From: Oscillospiraceae bacterium
GTDB lineage: Bacteria > Bacillota > Clostridia > Oscillospirales > Oscillospiraceae
Reading direction: 5' to 3'
Assembly: GCA_902774015.1 (NCBI GenBank)
Contig: CACYHB010000004.1
Span: 210,687 to 274,686, forward strand
Length of the DNA: 64,000 nucleotides
Part shown: positions 60,007-64,000 of the stretch, piece after piece
Numbering within the stretch: the first letter of the stretch is position 1
Layout of the letters: each line of letters begins with the position of its first letter
Notes under the pieces: generated by a model
The model's input: only the letters and a program-made list of their open reading frames with translations
The model's database searches: none
What the model was told of the DNA's origin: nothing
Program-made: the position numbers and the translations under genes

Positions 60007-60164
60007 GGCTTTTCTACCGCTTCGAATCATGTAAGAATTGTCTGTTTCAGGGAATTAGAAGTCATTATATTTGAAAAGAATATTGTAAAAAAATAAAATC
60101 GGAAATAGTAAAAGCCTGCGAAAGAAGCCACCTGTCAGTAAAACTAAGAAGAGCAGTACCTCAA

Positions 60165-60917
60165 TCATAATATGCTCCTGTATGAAGCGGTTAAGACGAT
60201 TTCGCCTCGCTCATTACTTGCAATGTCTGCCCATTCCAAAATCGCAGCCAAAGCGAATACAGGATCAAAAACCGAATTTCCTGTTTTCTTTCCCGCATAG
60301 TTATAGGCAATTGCACCGACGACAGTCGTTTCATCACATTCCGGTTCCCCAAGGCGGTAGTTGCGACCGTTTCCCTTTCGAGCTCTCCCGTTATTTGCTA
60401 AGAGCAGTTCAACAATCACATCAAATACTTCAAAATGGTAAGGAGGCGTTATGGGGAGTTTGTCGCAAATAAATGCTTGCCCATCAGGGGATATAGCTAC
60501 TTCACAAGGCAAGCCCCTCGCGGTATGGACAACAGTTCGGCCACCACAGGCTATTAATTTAGCTCGGATAATATCGGATGCTTTATGGCTGCTTTCGTCG
60601 TATGTCCAGTTCGTCATGTCAAGTTCCTCTTTGTTTTCGTCTGCGGAGGCCTTTTCTTCAATGCCCAGCTGAACCAACAGTTCACCAAGGCGTTTTTTTG
60701 CCGTTGGATAGGAGATCTGCATATTCGCTTGAACTGCGCTCAAATTACCTCTGCTTTTCAGAAAAGAGTACAGGAAGGCGGTTTGATCTTCAGATAGGCT
60801 GTCAAAGGGGTTCATCTCAAACTCTCCCCTCAATTCCATTTTACAATTTGGACAAAGCAAAGAGGATATCATAAGGTCGTTATTGCATACCGGGCAGTGT
60901 TTTATTTTTTTTGGCAT
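60165..60917 (-). CDS. DUF2089 family protein, low GC
   Basis: 250 residues. N-terminal zinc ribbon HCPVCNNDL...LLCPNCKMEL (two CxxC pairs), then the DUF2089 helix-turn-helix-like part (FEMNPFDSLSEDQTAFLYSFLKSRGNLSAVQANMQISYPTAKKRLGELLVQLG). The C-terminal 130 residues (DESSHKASDIIRAKLIACGGRTVVHTARGLP...) are an extra domain I do not recognise, longer than plain DUF2089. Likely a DNA-binding regulator. The gene is about 45 percent GC in a sampled line, far below the neighbours. Start 60917 has AGAGGTGAT just upstream. Signs of recent transfer. Confidence 0.8.
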   Translation of the reverse strand: MPKKIKHCPVCNNDLMISSLLCPNCKMELRGEFEMNPFDSLSEDQTAFLYSFLKSRGNLSAVQANMQISYPTAKKRLGELLVQLGIEEKASADENKEELDMTNWTYDESSHKASDIIRAKLIACGGRTVVHTARGLPCEVAISPDGQAFICDKLPITPPYHFEVFDVIVELLLANNGRARKGNGRNYRLGEPECDETTVVGAIAYNYAGKKTGNSVFDPVFALAAILEWADIASNERGEIVLTASYRSIL

Positions 60918-60936
60918 ATCAATCACCTCTGTGTGC

Positions 60937-60965
60937 AGAATAACGCATCGCGGTCTGTCTGTCAA
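60937..60965 (-). promoter_or_regulatory. Promoter for the DUF2089 gene
   Basis: Minus strand: TTGACA (60965-60960), 17-base spacer, TATTCT (60942-60937). The message would start very near ATG 60917. Confidence 0.75.
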
Positions 60966-61042
60966 TATAGATTTTTGATTTTTTATATCTAATTTAATTT
61001 TGATTTTTTGTTTTCTTATTCCTTTTAACGGCAAAAATCAAA

Positions 61043-61073
61043 AACAGCAGGGCTGTTTTGTCGCCCTGCTGTT
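61043..61073 (-). terminator. Second hairpin downstream of rsmE
   Basis: 11-bp stem AACAGCAGGGC/GCCCTGCTGTT; on the minus strand it is followed by TTTTTGATTTTTG. Apart from this, the 61221 hairpin and the promoter, I see nothing else in the 363-base gap 60918-61280. Confidence 0.7.
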
Positions 61074-61220
61074 CGATATCAACCTGTTCCGCCGTATCAC
61101 TTTACCGCAAATGAGCCGCAGTCATGGTTTGTTTCGTGAGGATTAATTCCCACTTTACAAAAAATCTGGCGCAAATCCAGCCGCAAAGATTGTCTGATTT
61201 CTATTAGGCTTTAGTATAAC

Positions 61221-61260
61221 AAAAGGCTTTCTCAAAACAGCGGTTTTGAGAAAGCCTTTT
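61221..61260. terminator. Terminator of rsmE
   Basis: Perfect 18-bp stem AAAAGGCTTTCTCAAAAC/GTTTTGAGAAAGCCTTTT with loop AGCG; T-runs on both sides. Confidence 0.93.
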
Positions 61261-61280
61261 TCTTGTCCTATGAACAGCGC

Positions 61281-62012
61281 TCAGCTCAGGTTCCCCGTGG
61301 CGTACATCAGGGCTGTCAGCGCTACCACCGGCGCCGTCTCGCAGCGCAGGATGCGCTCACCCATGGAGCAGACGTGCAGCCCGGCGATCTGCGCCAGCTT
61401 CGCCTCAAACTCCGCGAAGCCGCCCTCGGGACCGGTGACGACGGCGGCGGTGGCAATGCCGCGGTTGGCGTCCAGCACCTCGTTGAGCTTCTCCCGCTCG
61501 CCGGTCTCGTACATGAAGAGGGCCAGATCCGTATGGACGGCCTCATTGAGCGCGTCGGCGAAATTGCCGGCCCAGCCCACCTCGGGGATGATACCCCGGC
61601 CGGACTGCTTGGCGGCCTCCTCGGCGATGCGCTGCCAGCGGTCGATCTTCTTCTCCGGCGTCTCGGGCCGCGCGACGCAGCGTTCGGACTGGAAAAACAG
61701 GATCCGCGCAGCGCCGGCCTCCACGGACTTCTGGATGATATAATCCGTCCGGTCGCCCTTGGGCAGGCCGCAGAGCACGGTCACCTTCACGCTGGGCTCC
61801 GCCGTGCAGGGAACGACTTCGACAACCTCCAGCTCGGCCTCGTCCTTCTCCGCGCGCACCAGGCGGCACTTATAGTCCGTTCCCTGGGTGTCGCAGATGG
61901 TCACGTCCTCTCCCGGACGGATGCGCAGCACCCGCACATGCTCCGCGTCCCTGCCGCGGATGATCGCCGTGCCGCCCTGAAGATTGGTCCCGGCCATAAA
62001 GAATCTCGCCAT
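61281..62012 (-). CDS. rsmE: 16S rRNA (uracil1498-N3)-methyltransferase RsmE
   Basis: Methylates U1498 of 16S rRNA. 243 residues: an N-terminal PUA-like part (GTAIIRGRDAEHVRVLRIRPGEDVTICDTQG) and a SPOUT knot domain with GLPKGDRTDYIIQKSVEAGAARILFFQSERCVA, RWQRIAEEAAKQSGRGIIPEV and VVTGPEGGFAEFE, the SAM-binding knot. Normal length. Single gene with its own terminator; AGGTGG precedes ATG 62012. Confidence 0.95.
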   Translation of the reverse strand: MARFFMAGTNLQGGTAIIRGRDAEHVRVLRIRPGEDVTICDTQGTDYKCRLVRAEKDEAELEVVEVVPCTAEPSVKVTVLCGLPKGDRTDYIIQKSVEAGAARILFFQSERCVARPETPEKKIDRWQRIAEEAAKQSGRGIIPEVGWAGNFADALNEAVHTDLALFMYETGEREKLNEVLDANRGIATAAVVTGPEGGFAEFEAKLAQIAGLHVCSMGERILRCETAPVVALTALMYATGNLS

Positions 62013-62107
62013 AATCCACCTCTCGGTCCGTGAAAATCATGATCCGTACGGTATATTATCGCACATCTTTCGGCCCTTTGCAATAGGCTGGCCTGAGGTG
62101 ATTTTCA

Positions 62108-62323
62108 ATGGAAGACCGGGAAATCGCGCGCAGGCTCCGCAGCTTTGAAGCCGTGTGGCAGCGCGTTCACGGGGAAGGGGCGCAGGCTCCCGCAGAGGCG
62201 AAGCCCCCGCTGATGCCGCGCCGACAAGGCAGACGCAGCTGCGGCGGCCCCCGGAGCTGCGTCTGCGTTTCCGAGCGAAAACAGGACGGCCGAAGGCGCC
62301 CTCAAAGCGCAGATACTCCTTGA
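62108..62323 (+). pseudogene. Possible remnant of a truncated gene
   Basis: A start with a strong ribosome site (TGAGGTGATTTTCA before ATG 62108) encodes MEDREIARRLRSFEAVWQRV and about 20 more sensible residues. After about residue 42 the sequence turns to Arg/Ser/Cys-rich peptide reading through a terminator hairpin (62229-62266). It looks like the first part of a helical protein whose middle was deleted, leaving start and terminator. A genuine 71-residue peptide is not excluded. Confidence 0.4.
62229..62270 (+). terminator. Terminator within the gene remnant
   Basis: 12-bp stem GCAGACGCAGCT (62229-62240) with AGCTGCGTCTGC (62255-62266), then GTTT. Confidence 0.65.
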
Positions 62324-62347
62324 CCGGGCCGGAAAAAAGACTATAAT
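62320..62347 (+). promoter_or_regulatory. Promoter for the AAA ATPase gene
   Basis: TTGACC (62320-62325), 16-base spacer, TATAAT (62342-62347), 34 bases before ATG 62381. Confidence 0.75.
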
Positions 62348-62380
62348 AGTGCCAGAAACAAAAGACAGGAGAAAAACGAC

Positions 62381-63841
62381 ATGCCTACGACCTGGAACCG
62401 CTCCCCCGAGGAGTTTCACAAGATTTATCTGGCCAATACCGACGCTTTCTATCGCGTGGGCAACGCGGGGCTCGCCAAGGAGCTGGACGATTTCATGACC
62501 AAATGCGCCCTCTCCCTCTGGAGCCGGGCCGGCAGCATCAACGAGCGCCATGTGGCCATGGCGAACCAGATCTATTCCCGCACCCAGCCCCAGCCCAAAT
62601 GGCTGCTGTGGAGTCTCACCAGCGCCGCCTGTGAGGAGGACGCTTTTCTGCCCCCGGTGTTCTTCTGGAACATGGCCGAGAGCGACGCCCGGCGCGGCAG
62701 CGAGACCTCCCGCACCTTTATCCGCATGCTCACGAACATCCTGCTGTATCTGGCCGCGGTGGACGACGACGTGACCTACAGTGAGGCCGCCTTCATCACC
62801 GAATGCACCGACCGGCTCACCGCCATCTGTGACACCACGGGTGTGCGCAAGAGCCGCGAGGGGCTCAATCCGCTGGATTATGTGACCAGCGGGGAGCCCA
62901 GCTTCCAGGACAAGCACAAGGTGCAGGTACAGACCTCCGGCGGCGAGCAGCCCAGGGAGGCCGCCCCGGTCGAGGAAAAGAAGCCCAGCTTCGAGGAGCT
63001 CATGGAGCAGCTGGAGGATCTGGTGGGCCTGGAGGAGGTCAAAAAGGACGTCAAGAACCTGATGAACCTCGTAAAGGTACGCAAGCTGCGGCAGGAAAAC
63101 GACCTGCCTGTGCCGCCCATGAGCCTGCACATGGTCTTTCTCGGCAACCCCGGCACCGGCAAGACCACCGTCGCCCGACTTGTCTCCGGGCTTTACGCCG
63201 CCATCGGCGTTCTGTCCAAGGGGCAGCTGGTGGAGGTGGACCGCTCCGGTCTGGTGGCAGGCTACGTGGGTCAGACCGCGCTCAAGACCCAGGAGGTCAT
63301 CAAGTCCGCGCTGGGCGGCGTCCTGTTTATCGACGAGGCCTACTCCCTCTCCTCCGGCGGCGAGAACGACTTCGGCCGTGAGGCCATCGAGACCATCCTC
63401 AAGGCGATGGAGGACCACCGGGACGATCTGATCGTCATCGTCGCGGGCTACACCGGGCCCATGGAGACCTTCATGACCTCCAACCCCGGTCTGGAGTCCC
63501 GCTTCAACAAGTATTTCTTCTTCCCGGACTACAACGGTGAGCAGCTCATGGCCATCTTCCGCAAGCAGTGCCAGAAGAACAGCTATACCATGAGCGAGGA
63601 AGCCGAGAAGGCCGCCGTAGAGCTCTTTACCAAGCTCTATGAGGAGCGCAACGAGAATTTCGGCAACGGCCGCGACGTGCGCAACTGCTTTGAGGACATG
63701 ATCGTGCGCCAGTCCAACCGCGTGGCCGCCATGGAAGCTCCCACCAAGGAAGATCTGATGACCGTTCTGCCCGAGGATCTGAGCGAGCCTGAGGAAGATG
63801 AAGGGGCGGAAGAAGAGGCCGGCGAACAGAGCAAGGCCTGA
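62381..63841 (+). CDS. CbxX/SpoVK-type AAA ATPase
   Basis: 486 residues. The first 200 are a helical domain (SPEEFHKIYLANTDAFYRVGNAGLAKELDDFMTK; LYLAAVDDDVTYSEAAFI, like a TerB-type fold). Residues 210-460 are an AAA domain of the CbxX/CfqX family: LVGLEEVKKDVKNLMNLVKVRKLRQ, Walker A FLGNPGTGKTT (Lys261), RSGLVAGYVGQTALKTQEVI pore region, Walker B GGVLFIDEAYSL, NPGLESRFNKYF arginine finger. Relatives act as Rubisco activase (CbbX) or in sporulation (SpoVK). An acidic tail ends the protein. GGAG 9 bases before ATG 62381; terminator after. Confidence 0.9.
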   Translation: MPTTWNRSPEEFHKIYLANTDAFYRVGNAGLAKELDDFMTKCALSLWSRAGSINERHVAMANQIYSRTQPQPKWLLWSLTSAACEEDAFLPPVFFWNMAESDARRGSETSRTFIRMLTNILLYLAAVDDDVTYSEAAFITECTDRLTAICDTTGVRKSREGLNPLDYVTSGEPSFQDKHKVQVQTSGGEQPREAAPVEEKKPSFEELMEQLEDLVGLEEVKKDVKNLMNLVKVRKLRQENDLPVPPMSLHMVFLGNPGTGKTTVARLVSGLYAAIGVLSKGQLVEVDRSGLVAGYVGQTALKTQEVIKSALGGVLFIDEAYSLSSGGENDFGREAIETILKAMEDHRDDLIVIVAGYTGPMETFMTSNPGLESRFNKYFFFPDYNGEQLMAIFRKQCQKNSYTMSEEAEKAAVELFTKLYEERNENFGNGRDVRNCFEDMIVRQSNRVAAMEAPTKEDLMTVLPEDLSEPEEDEGAEEEAGEQSKA

Positions 63842-63873
63842 ACGCACTCCCTTTTCCCGATCCGAAATCACTG

Positions 63874-63902
63874 CGGCGCCCGCGCATCATGCGCGGGCGC
63901 CG
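63874..63902 (+). terminator. Terminator after the AAA ATPase gene
   Basis: Perfect 13-bp GC-rich stem (63874-63886 with 63890-63902), 3-base loop, no T-run. The last 98 bases of the window (63903-64000) hold no recognisable gene. Confidence 0.65.
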
Positions 63903-64000
63903 TGAGACTGTCAAAGAACTACGCTGAAAGCACAACAAACAGAGCAGCGGGGGAGCTCGAGGGGGCAAGGCCCGCCTCGAGTACAATAACCCGCCGTCCG

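Larger units (their letters stand above)
59600..60164. other. Repeat-rich intergenic region without a supported gene
   Basis: 565 bases with several inverted repeats listed below. A 142-codon minus frame (60030-59602) is open but has no ribosome site, reads through the palindromes and shows tandem GGYQPP-type peptide typical of repeats, so I do not call it. Base composition drops sharply after about 60050 at the edge of the low-GC gene. Confidence 0.7.

Noticed and set aside
59602-60030. A 142-codon minus-strand frame in the gap after the macro-domain-like gene
   Set aside because: It passes through perfect palindromes, has no ribosome site, and its peptide reflects the repeat.

Overview
The window comes from a high-GC, spore-forming, anaerobic Firmicute, most likely a gut member of the Clostridia (Oscillospiraceae-like). 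The evidence is the sporulation genes (spoIIP, a SleB-type spore-cortex hydrolase lipoprotein), a rubredoxin-rubrerythrin protein, the archaeal-type ProS, the GlgC/GlgD pair, three-part ECF vitamin transporters, strong AGGAGG ribosome sites and clean sigma-A promoters (TTGACA/TATAAT, 16-17 bp spacers). Most of the window is dense chromosomal housekeeping DNA in short operons, many with 4-base ATGA overlaps. I see no tRNA, rRNA, CRISPR array, transposase or phage gene.

Layout. 0-9 kb: rubrerythrin (cut by the edge), spoIIP, then a plus-strand run TSCPD protein, SleB-like lipoprotein, rsmG, solute-binding-like lipoprotein, hypB. A pantothenate pair (coaX plus ECF S component) follows on the minus strand, then an ECF sigma factor with its membrane partner and a self-type promoter. 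9-16 kb: polysaccharide deacetylase, glyS, an LTA-synthase-like enzyme, and an NAD synthase whose glutaminase domain looks inactive. 16-24.7 kb: a YtrA-type GntR/ABC operon, a complete ECF transporter (S, fused A-A', T), proS, a HAAS-type membrane protein that seems to start at AUC, and an OhrR-like MarR regulator. 24.7-33.5 kb: first copy of a structured repeat, AI-2E-type permease, a short aspartokinase, a PurN homologue without its catalytic residues, a phosphatase-acetyltransferase fusion, a metallophosphoesterase, DUF1294, and a large protein joining a P-loop-less KaiC-like domain to a PEP-synthase-type ATP-grasp domain.

33.8-40.3 kb: a five-gene surface-glycan-type operon (glycosyltransferase, flippase, ATP-grasp/HAD fusion, DegT aminotransferase, membrane-bound spermidine-synthase-like protein). 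40.3-48 kb, minus strand: psuK, the glycogen genes glgP, glgD, glgC, then pth and prs. 48-53 kb: prfB without the usual frameshift, a probable 20-residue peptide, a PrsA-like foldase, second copy of the structured repeat, and a DUF4349 lipoprotein. 53-64 kb: a membrane-anchored GH3 protein with permuted domains and a small membrane partner, a membrane esterase, an aldose-epimerase-like protein, a macro-domain-like protein, a repeat-rich gap, a low-GC DUF2089 gene, rsmE, a gene remnant and a CbxX-type AAA ATPase.

Most notable: (1) two copies (24746-25387 and 51164-51713) of an intergenic element of 0.55-0.64 kb that keeps hairpins through compensatory change and ends in a terminator-like hairpin, a candidate undescribed structured RNA; (2) a likely AUC start codon at 23030; (3) three metabolic enzymes in altered form (NadE, PurN, LysC); (4) the KaiC-like/PEP-synthase fusion and its neighbours. 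Alignments to reference families were made from memory and need checking.
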